DNA of 64,000 nucleotides, from NCBI GenBank assembly GCA_964525555.1, contig CAZGHN010000005.1:1-64000 (forward strand), written 5' to 3'. Positions 10,101 through 18,373 of the stretch are shown here, piece after piece (the first letter of the stretch is position 1; each line of letters opens with the position of its first letter). A program made the translations under genes and the position numbers. This DNA is from JAFGHJ01 sp964525555 (GTDB lineage: Bacteria; Hydrothermota; UBA3072). The notes under the pieces are model-generated. The model did not search any database, was not told the DNA's origin, and saw nothing but the letters and a program-made list of their open reading frames with translations.

Positions 10101-11169
10101 AGGAGATGTCCTTTTTGAATATCAGCCTTATTCCAATCTGATAATTGCCGAGAAAGAAGGAAAAATCAAATTTATTGACATTAGAGAAGGTATTACCCTA
10201 AAAGAAATGGTAGACGAATCCGGGAAGAGACAAAGGATGCTTGTATATGGGTCTAAAAGTAAATATCTCCCTACAATTGAAATTAGAGAGGGGAATAAAA
10301 AAGTTGCCGAATATCCTATTCCGAGAGGATCATACCTATTTATTGAAGATGGGACTAAAGTAGAGGTAGGTTCTCTCTTGGCTAAAAAGCCACGTGATAT
10401 TGCTCGTACTCAGGATATTACGGGCGGTCTTCCGAGGGTAGAAGCTTTAGTTGAAGCCAGATCTCCGAAGGACAAAGCTATAATTTCGGAAATAGATGGA
10501 ATTATACGTTTTGGGAAAGTTTCAAGAGGTAAGAGAGCCATATATGTTGAATCGGATAAAGACAAAAGAAAGTATAAAGTTCCTTATGGTAAATATTTTA
10601 TGGTGCATGAAGGTCAGAAGGTTGAAGCTGGCGATAAGTTATGCGAAGGTTTTGTAGACCCTCATGATATTTTAAGAGTAAAAGGTGTTATAGCAGCCCA
10701 GCAATATCTGCTTAATGAGATTCAAGAGGTATATAGAATGCAAGGTGTCAATATAGACGATAAGCATGTTGGTATAATTGTTCGTCAGATGTTCAGAAAA
10801 GTTCGTATAGCCGAAAGTGGAGATACTACTTTCCTCGAAGGACAAGTGATGGATGCCAAGGAAGTTAAGGATGTTAATCAACAAGTTGCCAGCGAAGGTG
10901 GTCAGCCTGCGACTTTTGAACCACTTTTGCTTGGAATTACTCACTCTTCACTATCTCATGATTCGGTTATAGCGGCGGCATCTTTCCAGCATACCACCAA
11001 GGTACTTTTAAATGCTGCTTTGGAAGGTAAGGCTGATTACCTTAAAGGTTTGAAGGAGAATGTGATAATAGGAGGAAAGATTCCAGCAGGTACTGGATTT
11101 AAAGATTTTAAGCAAATAGAGTTAAAATATAGCGAAGAAGAAACAACAGAAGAAGCGAAAAGAGCATAG
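7129..11169 (+). CDS. rpoC: RNA polymerase subunit beta'
   Basis: A 1346-residue beta' subunit. The ATG at 7129 is inside the end of rpoB and follows GAGGAGGAG; a longer in-frame reading adds 12 residues with no family match. The N-terminal zinc ribbon is CNCGKYKGPKYKGHICERC. The catalytic Mg2+ loop NADFDGDQMAVH carries the three aspartates. A second zinc site uses CESETGICQRC. Beyond it is a long insert of beta-barrel-like repeats (about residues 920-1160) in the trigger-loop/jaw area, then the conserved C-terminus HDSVIAAASFQHTTKVL. Confidence 0.98.
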   Translation: MKFNEGRFKEGLPKHFNLIRFSLAYPEKILSWSHGEVKKAETINYRTQKPEMGGLFCERIFGPVKDYECNCGKYKGPKYKGHICERCKVEVTKSSVRRERMGHIELAVPVVHIWYYKVNPSIIGKLLELKKIQLQRILYYESYIVIDPGDAPLKKGQVISNEKYVGLKEKYKGAFTAKMGGDGIYELLKELDLAKMSKDLKVEIKAVGSKHRKKRLLQKLAIVEAFLKSGNKPEWMVLRVLPVIPPDVRPLVPLEGGVFATSDVNDLYRRVITRNNRLKNLIEIDAPPTILRNEMRMLQESVDALLDNSRLSRSITGRGNRPLKSITDSLKGKKGRFRRNLLGKRVDYSGRSVITVDPTLKLYECGLPKKMAKELFKPFIIRKLEESGVVDSIRQARKVLEANDPKAWDLLEEVVDGYPILLNRAPTLHRVSIQAFIPKLVEGNAIRIHPMVCPPFNADFDGDQMAVHVPLSSYAQLESYFLMISSRNILSPANGVPLMVPTQDIVIGVYYLTQEHYGEKKIEHFFGSIEEVICAYEEKIVELHDWIKIMYKDEWLETTVGRAIFNEIVPEPLRWVNKPLESKELKSLILRCYKKLGMDETAEFLDEIKELGFEYATRSGLTIGLSDMIIPEEREEVIEDAQKKVQEAEKQHKVLGVITEGERYNKIIDTWTRATEIIEKDIEKALMLDRDGFNPIHMMSRSGARGNMDQIRQLCGLRGLMAKPQKKLSSQAIIETPILHSFKEGLNEMEYFISSHGARKGLTDTALKTAEAGYLTRRLVDVAQGVVVSEEDCGTVMGVDVSALIEGGKIVESLFDRIEGSYTADDVIHPLTGEIIVQAGEWIDEDKGREIEEAGVEFVRIRSVLTCESETGICQRCYGRDLSTGKLVQIGTAVGVIAAQSIGEPGTQLTLRTFHVGGIASGEAAESYQKSPKDGKVKFAKDLFYKDVKGKPMVVLSRNSALYLTHGEGKLKYKIPYGSILKVNDGAEVKKGDVLFEYQPYSNLIIAEKEGKIKFIDIREGITLKEMVDESGKRQRMLVYGSKSKYLPTIEIREGNKKVAEYPIPRGSYLFIEDGTKVEVGSLLAKKPRDIARTQDITGGLPRVEALVEARSPKDKAIISEIDGIIRFGKVSRGKRAIYVESDKDKRKYKVPYGKYFMVHEGQKVEAGDKLCEGFVDPHDILRVKGVIAAQQYLLNEIQEVYRMQGVNIDDKHVGIIVRQMFRKVRIAESGDTTFLEGQVMDAKEVKDVNQQVASEGGQPATFEPLLLGITHSSLSHDSVIAAASFQHTTKVLLNAALEGKADYLKGLKENVIIGGKIPAGTGFKDFKQIELKYSEEETTEEAKRA

Positions 11170-11178
11170 GAGGTTTGT

Positions 11179-11571
11179 ATGCCTACAATAAATCAATTAG
11201 TAAGAAAAGGAAGAGCAAGAATTAAGAAGAAAACTAAGTCACCCGCTCTTGAGGGCAGCCCACAGAAAAGAGGAGTTTGCTTGAGAGTATATACAACGAC
11301 ACCAAAGAAGCCAAATTCGGCTCTCCGTAAGGTAGCTAGGGTTAGACTTTCGAATGGGAAAGTTGTTACGGCTTATATTCCAGGTGAAGGGCATGCACTA
11401 CAGGAACATTCAATAGTGCTAGTTAGAGGGGGCAGAGTAAAAGATCTTCCTGGCGTAAGATATCATATTGTTAGAGGAGTATATGATTCTACAGGAGTTG
11501 AAGACAGGAAGAAAAGCCGTTCTTGCTATGGAACTAAGAAGCCAAAAACTGGTACAGGGGTCGAGAAATGA
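11179..11571 (+). CDS. rpsL: 30S ribosomal protein S12
   Basis: A 130-residue S12 at the decoding centre. It starts MPTINQLVRKGR and contains TTTPKKPNSALRKVARVRL and RGGRVKDLPGVRYHIVRG. The lysines associated with streptomycin binding (in PKKPNSAL and RVKDLPG) are wild type. GGAGG lies just before the ATG. The stop overlaps the rpsG start as ATGA. The C-terminus is a little longer and more basic than in E. coli. Confidence 0.97.
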   Translation: MPTINQLVRKGRARIKKKTKSPALEGSPQKRGVCLRVYTTTPKKPNSALRKVARVRLSNGKVVTAYIPGEGHALQEHSIVLVRGGRVKDLPGVRYHIVRGVYDSTGVEDRKKSRSCYGTKKPKTGTGVEK

Positions 11572-12035
11572 GAAGAAGAAGAGCTGTAGTAAGGAGAGTT
11601 GGCGCCGATTATAAATATCATTCTGAGTTGGTTTCAAAATTTATAAATTGTCTAATGTATGAGGGGAAGAAAAGTGTAGCGGAGGGAATTTTTTACGGTG
11701 CAGTCGATCTGATTACAGAACGTACCGGCAAAGAAGGTATTGATGTATTTAATCAAGCCGTTAATAACGTAAAGCCGATGGTTGAAGTTCGTCCTAAGAG
11801 AATAGGGGGACAGACTTATCAGGTTCCAATGGAAGTAAGACCTGACAGAAAACTCTCACTTGCCATTAAGTGGATAATAAACGCTGCGAGGAGTAGAGGT
11901 GAGTATCTGATGAAAGAAAAACTCTCTAACGAGTTGATTGCGGCTTCAAGAAAAGAAGGTTCAGCATACAAAAAGAAAGAAGATACTCACAGGATGGCGG
12001 AAGCCAACAAAGCTTTTGCTCATTTTGGTTGGTAA
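11568..12035 (+). CDS. rpsG: 30S ribosomal protein S7
   Basis: A 155-residue S7, the primary assembler of the 30S head. It starts MRRRRAVVRR and contains FNQAVNNVKPMVEVRPKRIGG and QVPMEVRPDRK, with the end DTHRMAEANKAFAHFGW. The start overlaps the rpsL stop by four bases (ATGA). In other bacteria S7 represses the str operon through the rpsL-rpsG junction; with such a tight overlap here, translational coupling is likely. Confidence 0.97.
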   Translation: MRRRRAVVRRVGADYKYHSELVSKFINCLMYEGKKSVAEGIFYGAVDLITERTGKEGIDVFNQAVNNVKPMVEVRPKRIGGQTYQVPMEVRPDRKLSLAIKWIINAARSRGEYLMKEKLSNELIAASRKEGSAYKKKEDTHRMAEANKAFAHFGW

Positions 12036-12078
12036 CTTAAATATATTTACAAAAAAAGTAATAGTTTAGGAATCTTTA

Positions 12079-14163
12079 ATGCCGAAAAATCCTAATTCAG
12101 AAAGAAGGGTTGATATCCCTGATACTAGAAATATAGGAATAATAGCTCACATTGATGCTGGAAAAACTACCCTAACTGAGAGAATTCTTTTTTACAGTGG
12201 TAGGGTTCATAGGATCGGTGAAGTTGATGAGGGGTCTACCGTTATGGATTATATGGACCAGGAGAAGGAGAGGGGGATTACTATTACTTCTGCTTCGACC
12301 ACTATTTATTGGAAAGATAAAAGGGTGAATATTATAGATACCCCGGGGCATGTTGATTTTACAGTTGAAGTCGAAAGAAGCTTAAGAGTTTTAGATGGAG
12401 GGGTGGTTATATTTAGTGGTGTTGAGGGGGTTGAAGCGCAGTCCGAGACTGTTTGGAGGCAAGCGGACAGGTATCATCTTCCAAGAATTACTTTTATAAA
12501 TAAGTTGGATAGAAAAGGTTCAGATTTTTTCCGTACGATTGAAATGATGAAAGATAGGCTTAAAGTGACGCCACTGGTTATTGCTTTGCCTCTTTTTTCT
12601 GGAGATAAAGTTAAAGGGATGATTGATATTGTAGAAATGAATGCCTGGGTTTGGGAGGATGAGAAAGGACTTAGCTTTAAAGCGATTCCGATTCCTGAGG
12701 AACATTTCGATTTAGCCAAGAAATATAGAGAAGAGCTTCTGGACAAAGCAAGTCTCTATGACGATGAGCTTGTGGATAAGTTTCTTAACGAAGAAGAAAT
12801 AGAGCCTGATATAATTAAAAGAGCAATCAGAAAAGGTACTATCAAGGCCGATTTTTTCCCTGTTATTGGAGGTACTGCTCTCAGGAATGTCGGGGTGCAA
12901 AAAGTCATGGATGCAATTGTAAATTATCTTCCTTCGCCTTTGGATGTTCCTCCTCCCGACGGAAAAAATCCCAAAACGGGGGAGAAAGAAATCAGGAAGA
13001 ATGATCTAAAAGAACCTTTTAGTGGACTTGTCTTTAAAATAATTGCGGATCCTCATGGAAAATTGTCATTCATAAGGATTTATTCAGGCAAAATTCGTAA
13101 AGGTGATAAAGTATTGAATGTCAATACCAATAAAACAGAAAGGCTTTCAAAGATTATTCTTATGCATGCTGATAAGAGAAAAGAAGTAAGCTCTATTGAA
13201 GCAGGAGAAATCGCAGCATTTATTGGTCTTTCTGAAGTCGCAACCGGACATACTTTGGCTGATCCAAAACACCCAATTCTTTTTGAACCACCTCAGCTGC
13301 CTGAACCTGTAATTTTTACGAGTGTTTCACCGAGAACAATTGCCGATCAGGAAAAGCTTGTTTTTGCCTTGAATAAAATTCATGAAGAAGACCCTACTTT
13401 CCTCGTTAAGAAGGATCCGGATACTGGAGAAACTTTGATTTACGGTATGGGAGAACTCCATCTTGAAGTTATTATGGAACGACTAAAAAGAGAGTCTAAA
13501 GTTGAAACAAGGGTTAGAACTCCCAGAGTATCATATAAGGAAACTATAACTCAGAAAGCTACTGCAGAAGGTAAGTTTATTAAACAAAGTGGTGGAAAAG
13601 GGCAGTACGGAGATGTTGTGCTTACCTTAGAACCGGCTGAAGAATTTGAGTTTATAAATAAAGCTAAGGTACATGAGGTGCCCAAGGAGTTTTTGGGTCC
13701 GGTTGAAGAAGGAATAAGAGAAGCAATGTGTTCGGGAAGCCTTGGAGGGTTTGAAGTTTTAGGAGGTAAGGTTACTTTGACAGGTGGATCTTATCATGAA
13801 ATCGATTCTTCCGATATAGCTTATAAAATAGCTGCCTCGAGGGCTTTTAAGAGTGCATATAAAAAAGCCAATCCTGTACTTTTAGAACCGATTATGGAAG
13901 TTGAAATAACTGTACCGAACGAATATTTTGGAACTATTTTAGATGATGTTAATACAAGAAGAGGCGACGTGAAACACGTTGATCACGTAAGTGACCTTGC
14001 TATAATAGAAGCACTCGTTCCTCTTGCGAACTTATTTGGTTATGCTACAGCCTTACGATCTCTTACAGGCGGAAGAGGTGTTCATTTTATGCAGTTTACA
14101 AAGTATCAGCAAGTTCCTGAAAAAGTTATGCAGAAGGAACTTGAGAACATAAGGGGATATTAA
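12079..14163 (+). CDS. fusA: Elongation factor G
   Basis: A 694-residue EF-G, the usual length, which drives ribosomal translocation by GTP hydrolysis. The G1 motif AHIDAGKTT is near residue 26, switch II DTPGHVDF follows, and the NKLD motif is intact. Domains II-V follow in order, including YGMGELHLEVIMERL in domain III and the GGRGVHFMQF end of domain V. It ends the block. The usual following tuf/rpsJ genes are absent and are replaced by a repeat-filled spacer, so the transcription unit probably stops here. Confidence 0.98.
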   Translation: MPKNPNSERRVDIPDTRNIGIIAHIDAGKTTLTERILFYSGRVHRIGEVDEGSTVMDYMDQEKERGITITSASTTIYWKDKRVNIIDTPGHVDFTVEVERSLRVLDGGVVIFSGVEGVEAQSETVWRQADRYHLPRITFINKLDRKGSDFFRTIEMMKDRLKVTPLVIALPLFSGDKVKGMIDIVEMNAWVWEDEKGLSFKAIPIPEEHFDLAKKYREELLDKASLYDDELVDKFLNEEEIEPDIIKRAIRKGTIKADFFPVIGGTALRNVGVQKVMDAIVNYLPSPLDVPPPDGKNPKTGEKEIRKNDLKEPFSGLVFKIIADPHGKLSFIRIYSGKIRKGDKVLNVNTNKTERLSKIILMHADKRKEVSSIEAGEIAAFIGLSEVATGHTLADPKHPILFEPPQLPEPVIFTSVSPRTIADQEKLVFALNKIHEEDPTFLVKKDPDTGETLIYGMGELHLEVIMERLKRESKVETRVRTPRVSYKETITQKATAEGKFIKQSGGKGQYGDVVLTLEPAEEFEFINKAKVHEVPKEFLGPVEEGIREAMCSGSLGGFEVLGGKVTLTGGSYHEIDSSDIAYKIAASRAFKSAYKKANPVLLEPIMEVEITVPNEYFGTILDDVNTRRGDVKHVDHVSDLAIIEALVPLANLFGYATALRSLTGGRGVHFMQFTKYQQVPEKVMQKELENIRGY

Positions 14164-14185
14164 GCGGCAAAGCCGATTAATAGTG

Positions 14186-14370
14186 AATTAGTTAATTGGT
14201 TGATTGGTAAATTAGTAAAAACTAAAACCCAACCCACAAAAAAAATAATCCTCACACAAAGACACAAAGAAAAAAATAATAATTAGCCACAGATTTACAC
14301 GGATAAACACGGATTTTAAAAAACATTTATTTGTTGTTTTTTCTATTCAACTATTCAACTATTCAACTTA
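14186..14370. repeat. Intergenic repeat mosaic downstream of fusA
   Basis: Four different short-period degenerate repeats lie side by side. 14186-14218 is built of octamers like AATTAGTT/AATTGGTT. 14252-14272 has CACAAAGA units of about 9 nt. 14285-14317 is one arm of the CACGGAT-type repeat (AGCCACAGATTTACACGGAT). 14345-14370 has three copies of the octamer ATTCAACT. The same unit types recur in other spacers of the window. No gene is seen here. Confidence 0.8.
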
Positions 14371-14396
14371 CATTAAGAATTAGCTGTAGTATTTTC

Positions 14397-15224
14397 TTAA
14401 TTACGCTTTAAAGGTATTGATATTACGTGGTTGGATAATAAGCAAGGTATTACAAGTTCGTTTCTCCAAATATTAAAATAAATGTCTGCGGGTCCATGGA
14501 ATCCATTCGATACAATTCTGGGCTTTTTTGTAAATGAATTATCAAATTTGTAAATTGTGCCTTTTTTCTTGAATTCGGTTTCAAAACTCCCTGCTCCCCA
14601 TGCCGAAACGTAACAATTCCCCTCGTTATCGAGAGTTATACCATCAAGATTGGTAAATTTCGTTGATGTAAGAGTTGATATTTTTAAATCTTCGATGTTT
14701 ATTTCATCGATAGGTGCTTTTTCCTTGAAGTAACATACTAAAAGTCTGTTTTTCAATTTATCGTAGGCGATTCCGTTTGGCCCTTCCTGTGTTTTTACAA
14801 AGAGTGAATAACTCTGAGAAGCAATGTTGATTTTGTATATAGCCCCACCTTGACTATCTGTTATATATAAAAATCCTGCGTTATCCGCTGTTATGTCATT
14901 TAAAAATAATGCTTCTTTTATTTCTACTGTTAATTTGGAGGCTCCGTTTATAAGATTGAATCCTCTAATTGTTTTCGGGTTGTCTACAACATATAATGTA
15001 TTTTTATATATTAATATTCCAAGTGGTTTTGATAGTCCCTTTTTAAAGTAAGTTTTTTTTCCTGTTGAATTTATTTGAATAATACTTCCGTCACCGAAAT
15101 TTGAAACAAAATATCGATTTTTTATGGTATCGTAGGCTGCGCTTTCAGGCATCTTAAATTCCTGCGAATAAGATAAGTTAGAAATTATAAAAGTTGCTAG
15201 TAATATAATATTATTGAATTTCAT
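14397..15224 (-). CDS. Secreted SMP-30/NHL-like beta-propeller protein
   Basis: A 275-residue protein with a signal peptide (about 1-20, ending NLSYSQ). The rest is a beta-propeller of short strands with recurring patterns such as ESAAYDTIKNRYFVSNFGDG, GILIYKNTLYVVD, NDITADNAGFLYITD and DGITLDNEGNCYVS. This spacing is like SMP-30/gluconolactonase and NHL propellers. No catalytic metal site can be assigned with confidence. It is monocistronic, divergent from asnS, with its own promoter at 15253-15280. The role may be periplasmic or extracellular binding or lactone hydrolysis; this is inference. Confidence 0.7.
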   Translation of the reverse strand: MKFNNIILLATFIISNLSYSQEFKMPESAAYDTIKNRYFVSNFGDGSIIQINSTGKKTYFKKGLSKPLGILIYKNTLYVVDNPKTIRGFNLINGASKLTVEIKEALFLNDITADNAGFLYITDSQGGAIYKINIASQSYSLFVKTQEGPNGIAYDKLKNRLLVCYFKEKAPIDEINIEDLKISTLTSTKFTNLDGITLDNEGNCYVSAWGAGSFETEFKKKGTIYKFDNSFTKKPRIVSNGFHGPADIYFNIWRNELVIPCLLSNHVISIPLKRN

Positions 15225-15252
15225 ATATCATTTCTCTAATTTTTATATCGAT

Positions 15253-15280
15253 ATTATAATAAAAAATCAATTCTCGTCAA
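15253..15280 (-). promoter_or_regulatory. Sigma-70 promoter of the propeller gene
   Basis: Reading the minus strand, TTGACG (15275-15280) and TATAAT (15253-15258) are separated by 16 bp. The gene start at 15224 is about 30 bp downstream, leaving a short leader. Confidence 0.65.
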
Positions 15281-15337
15281 GTTAAAAAAAACTTGGCATC
15301 TTGGTGTTATTACTGTTAGAAATTATACTAAAAGGTG

Positions 15338-15365
15338 TTGACTTTTCAAGATTGTAACGTATTAT
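15338..15365 (+). promoter_or_regulatory. Sigma-70 promoter of asnS
   Basis: TTGACT (15338-15343) and TATTAT (15360-15365) are separated by 16 bp. The transcript would carry a leader of about 120 nt before the asnS ATG, containing the hairpin at 15425-15453. Confidence 0.6.
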
Positions 15366-15424
15366 GATAATTAAAATAGAAGCGAAAATTTAAAAAGAAT
15401 TTTTAAAATCAGCACTCTCGGAGA

Positions 15425-15453
15425 CCACTTTAAATACAGGTATTGAAAAGTGG
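15425..15453 (+). promoter_or_regulatory. Hairpin in the asnS leader
   Basis: CCACTTT (15425-15431) pairs with AAAGTGG (15447-15453), and inside it AATA pairs with TATT around a CAGG loop. A T-run (15471-15477) follows 17 bases later, just before the AGGAG ribosome site. T-box landmarks such as the conserved TGG-containing antiterminator bulge are not found. It may be a leader control element of another kind or simple RNA structure. Confidence 0.45.
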
Positions 15454-15494
15454 GTAGAGGGATGTTTATGTTTTTTTAGGAGTAATAGGAAATA

Positions 15495-16787
15495 ATGAAA
15501 TATGCATATGTGGAAAATATCGCACATTTTGTAGATAAGGAAGTTGAAATCCGTGGGTGGGTCCACAATAAGAGGTCCAGCGGAAAGATACAATTTATTA
15601 TGATAAGAGATGGAACGGGTATAATTCAGGGTGTTGCTACCGAGCAGGATACTGAGCCTGAGAGTTTTTCCCTTATGGAAAATTTGAGTCAGGAGAGCTC
15701 TATTATTGTCAGAGGCAGGGTTAGAGAAGATAAAAGAGCTCCTATAGGATATGAGCTTTCTATAGGTTCGGTGGAGCTTATAGGTAATAGTGAGGATTAT
15801 CCTATCACTCCTAAATCTCATGGTACCGATTTTTTACTTGGTAATAGACATATCTGGATTCGTTCAAGTCAGCAATGGGCAATCTTACGAATAAGGGCGG
15901 AAGTTGTAAAGGCTGTCGAGGATTATTTATGGGAAAGAGGTTTTTTAAGATTTGACGCCCCTATTTTCACGCCTTCTGCCTGCGAGGGTACTACAACTCT
16001 CTTTGAAGTAGATTATTTTGGTGAGCCTGCCTATCTTTCTCAAAGTGGTCAGCTGTATTGTGAAGCGACAGCTGCCGCATTTGGAAGGGTGTATTGTTTT
16101 GGTCCGGCTTTCAGGGCGGAGAAATCGAAAACCCGTCGTCATTTAACTGAATTCTGGCAGGTTGAGCCGGAGATTGCTTATGCAAGCATGGATGATTCCA
16201 TAGAACTTGCAAGTAGAATGATCGAATATGTTGTCGGAAGAGTGTTGATTAATAGGAGAAGGGAATTGGAGGTTCTGGAGAGAAATATATCTCTTCTAAA
16301 GGATATCAAGATTCCTTTTCCCCGGATTAGATATGAGGATGCCGTAAAAAAAGTTAACGAGTTGGGTGAATCGATGAATTTTGGTGATGATTTTGGAGCC
16401 CCCCAGGAAACTGTTCTTGGAAAAAGTTATGATTCTCCGTTAATCGTAACTCATTTTCCGAGAGAAATAAAGGCTTTTTATATGAGAAAAGAACCCGGAA
16501 ATGAGGAAGCAACTCTTTCCTTTGATATTCTTGCTCCCGAAGGGTATGGGGAAATTGTGGGAGGTGGAGAAAGGGAATTTGAAGAGGATAAATTAAAGAA
16601 GGAGATAAAGGAAAGAAAACTGCCAGAGGATGCTTTTAAATGGTATATCGATTTAAGGAAATATGGATCTGTTCCGCATGCTGGTTTTGGTCTTGGAATA
16701 GAGAGGACTGTTGCATGGATTTGCGGAATAAGCCATATCCGTCAAACTATACCTTTTCCCAGAACTCTGGGAAGGGCATATCCTTAA
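15495..16787 (+). CDS. asnS: Asparaginyl-tRNA synthetase
   Basis: A 430-residue class IIb synthetase that charges tRNA-Asn. The N-terminal OB-fold anticodon-binding domain (about 1-105) begins VENIAHFVDKEVEIRGWVHNKR. The catalytic core has motif 2 as FRAEKSKTRRHLTEFWQ and motif 3 as GFGLGIERTVAWICG. The FRAEKSKTRRHLTEFW block favours AsnRS over bacterial AspRS, and the length is far below the roughly 590 residues of bacterial AspRS, which carry a GAD insertion. It precedes an outer-membrane protein by only 15 bases. Confidence 0.92.
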   Translation: MKYAYVENIAHFVDKEVEIRGWVHNKRSSGKIQFIMIRDGTGIIQGVATEQDTEPESFSLMENLSQESSIIVRGRVREDKRAPIGYELSIGSVELIGNSEDYPITPKSHGTDFLLGNRHIWIRSSQQWAILRIRAEVVKAVEDYLWERGFLRFDAPIFTPSACEGTTTLFEVDYFGEPAYLSQSGQLYCEATAAAFGRVYCFGPAFRAEKSKTRRHLTEFWQVEPEIAYASMDDSIELASRMIEYVVGRVLINRRRELEVLERNISLLKDIKIPFPRIRYEDAVKKVNELGESMNFGDDFGAPQETVLGKSYDSPLIVTHFPREIKAFYMRKEPGNEEATLSFDILAPEGYGEIVGGGEREFEEDKLKKEIKERKLPEDAFKWYIDLRKYGSVPHAGFGLGIERTVAWICGISHIRQTIPFPRTLGRAYP

Positions 16788-16802
16788 TATAAAGGAGGGT
16801 TT

Positions 16803-18347
16803 ATGTTTCTTTTATCCTTTTTGCTTTTTTCGGCTTTTCACATTCAGGGGCAAAATTATATTAAGATATATAGAAGTTCACAAGAGATAGATCTTTTTTT
16901 TATTGAGAATGGTTTTTTTAACCCTGCGGTCGGCTACGGTATTATAGGTGCCGAATTAAACCCTGCTGCTCTTGGCAAATCCCCTAATGTTCAGTTCCTT
17001 ACTGCTTTTTCTCTTGCGGGGGTGAGTGCGAGTGATATCGATACTTTTTCTTTTGAGATTGAAACTGATGAAGGTATTCTTACTAATCTTGGCGATGTAC
17101 CTCGGGGAAGCCGATTGTATGCAGGATATCATGCTTTGGGAGGTATTAATTTTATAGGTTTTTCCAAAAGAATAGGAATGGTGGGTGTCGGCATTTCTTA
17201 CGGATCCGGTTATAAATTAGGTGTCGAGGCCAGTTTAAGCGGAAGTGTTTTTGGCGATATCCGGGCCGATGAAATTTTTGAGTTCACGCATGATGAATTT
17301 TCTGAAATACCAGATGGTGATACGGTCAGGGTGAATCCTTTATTTAAAGGTGCGATTACTCTGGATAATCCGGTTCCTTTACGAGTGGAGTATTCGGATA
17401 TTCCGATTTTTCTCGGAGCGGGAATAAATTTTGGGCCGTTGGGATTTGGCGCGGGTCTCAAATTTCAAAATTGCAGAATTCTTGGTGAGGGAGAGTTTGC
17501 GGCGCATATGGATAGTTTTGTGATGGAAGTAAGAGATACTGTTGTTGTAGATGGTGATGGTGATAATTGGATAATAGAAGATTTCTCGGCAGAATTGGAT
17601 TTCGATGAAGATCTGATAAATGGTGAAATCTTTTCATCCGGCCTATCCGCTATGCATCCGGTTTTTTGTTTAGGTTCAATTCTTGATGGTGGATTTTTAA
17701 GTCTCTCGTGGGGTTTTGATTTTGGTGCCAGTTACAATCTGGAAGGTGGTTATGCCTGGGATTTTTCGGCTGTTGCCGAATTGCCGGATAGTTTTGTTAG
17801 TATTGATTCAACAAATCTTACAATTGTACAGGATTCTCTGATTTCTGGCAGAGCAGTTATCGTGATTGATAGTATGATTCGCGAAGATGAATCGGATTTT
17901 GACAGTGATGTAGGTATGTCATTCAGCGGTTCCAGTTTCAATTTTGGTTTTTTGTTTAAACCTATTAATTTTGGGATTACAGGTAAACTCGCGTTCCGTT
18001 CTGATTATTCTTTAAGTAAAGTTGGATTCTTTACTTATACGCCAATACCCGTTCCCGTTGTAGATGCGAAATTCGGTCTTGCTGCAAATGCGCTCTTTGT
18101 AAGCGGAACAGAGATGGATTGGGACTGGGTTATTATTCCTTCCGCAACGATAGGTTTGTCTTTAAGCTATAAAAGAGATAATTTGAAATTTTATTTACCC
18201 ATTAAATACGATGCGACTCATATTGCAACAGCGGTTCTTAATAGCATTTTAGACGATGATGATAGCGACGCGGTTTTTGATACGCGTAGCAGTGCAAATA
18301 TATGGGATAATCTGGCATTTGGTTTTGGTTTTAGTGTTGAAATGTGA
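16803..18347 (+). CDS. Predicted outer-membrane beta-barrel protein
   Basis: A 514-residue protein with a hydrophobic signal sequence (about 1-17, cleavage near IQGQ). The body alternates aromatic and glycine-rich strands (GAGINFGPLGFGAGLKF, LSLSWGFDFGASYN, FNFGFLFKPINFGITGKLAF) and ends with a strand finishing in FGFGFSVEM, as expected for a porin-like barrel. Central acidic loops (about residues 240-270 and 355-370) may face outward. I do not recognise a named family; it resembles the DUF5723-type barrels. It follows asnS by 15 bases and precedes gap by 26, so it is probably cotranscribed with them. Confidence 0.65.
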   Translation: MFLLSFLLFSAFHIQGQNYIKIYRSSQEIDLFFIENGFFNPAVGYGIIGAELNPAALGKSPNVQFLTAFSLAGVSASDIDTFSFEIETDEGILTNLGDVPRGSRLYAGYHALGGINFIGFSKRIGMVGVGISYGSGYKLGVEASLSGSVFGDIRADEIFEFTHDEFSEIPDGDTVRVNPLFKGAITLDNPVPLRVEYSDIPIFLGAGINFGPLGFGAGLKFQNCRILGEGEFAAHMDSFVMEVRDTVVVDGDGDNWIIEDFSAELDFDEDLINGEIFSSGLSAMHPVFCLGSILDGGFLSLSWGFDFGASYNLEGGYAWDFSAVAELPDSFVSIDSTNLTIVQDSLISGRAVIVIDSMIREDESDFDSDVGMSFSGSSFNFGFLFKPINFGITGKLAFRSDYSLSKVGFFTYTPIPVPVVDAKFGLAANALFVSGTEMDWDWVIIPSATIGLSLSYKRDNLKFYLPIKYDATHIATAVLNSILDDDDSDAVFDTRSSANIWDNLAFGFGFSVEM

Positions 18348-18373
18348 AAATCTTTAAAAGGAGGGTTTTTTAA

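Noticed and set aside
14186..14370. CRISPR array
   Set aside because: Repeats are short, degenerate and have no regular unique spacers. No cas genes are in the window.
15366..15494. T-box riboswitch before asnS
   Set aside because: The conserved T-box antiterminator sequence and specifier loop pattern could not be found; only a simple hairpin is present.
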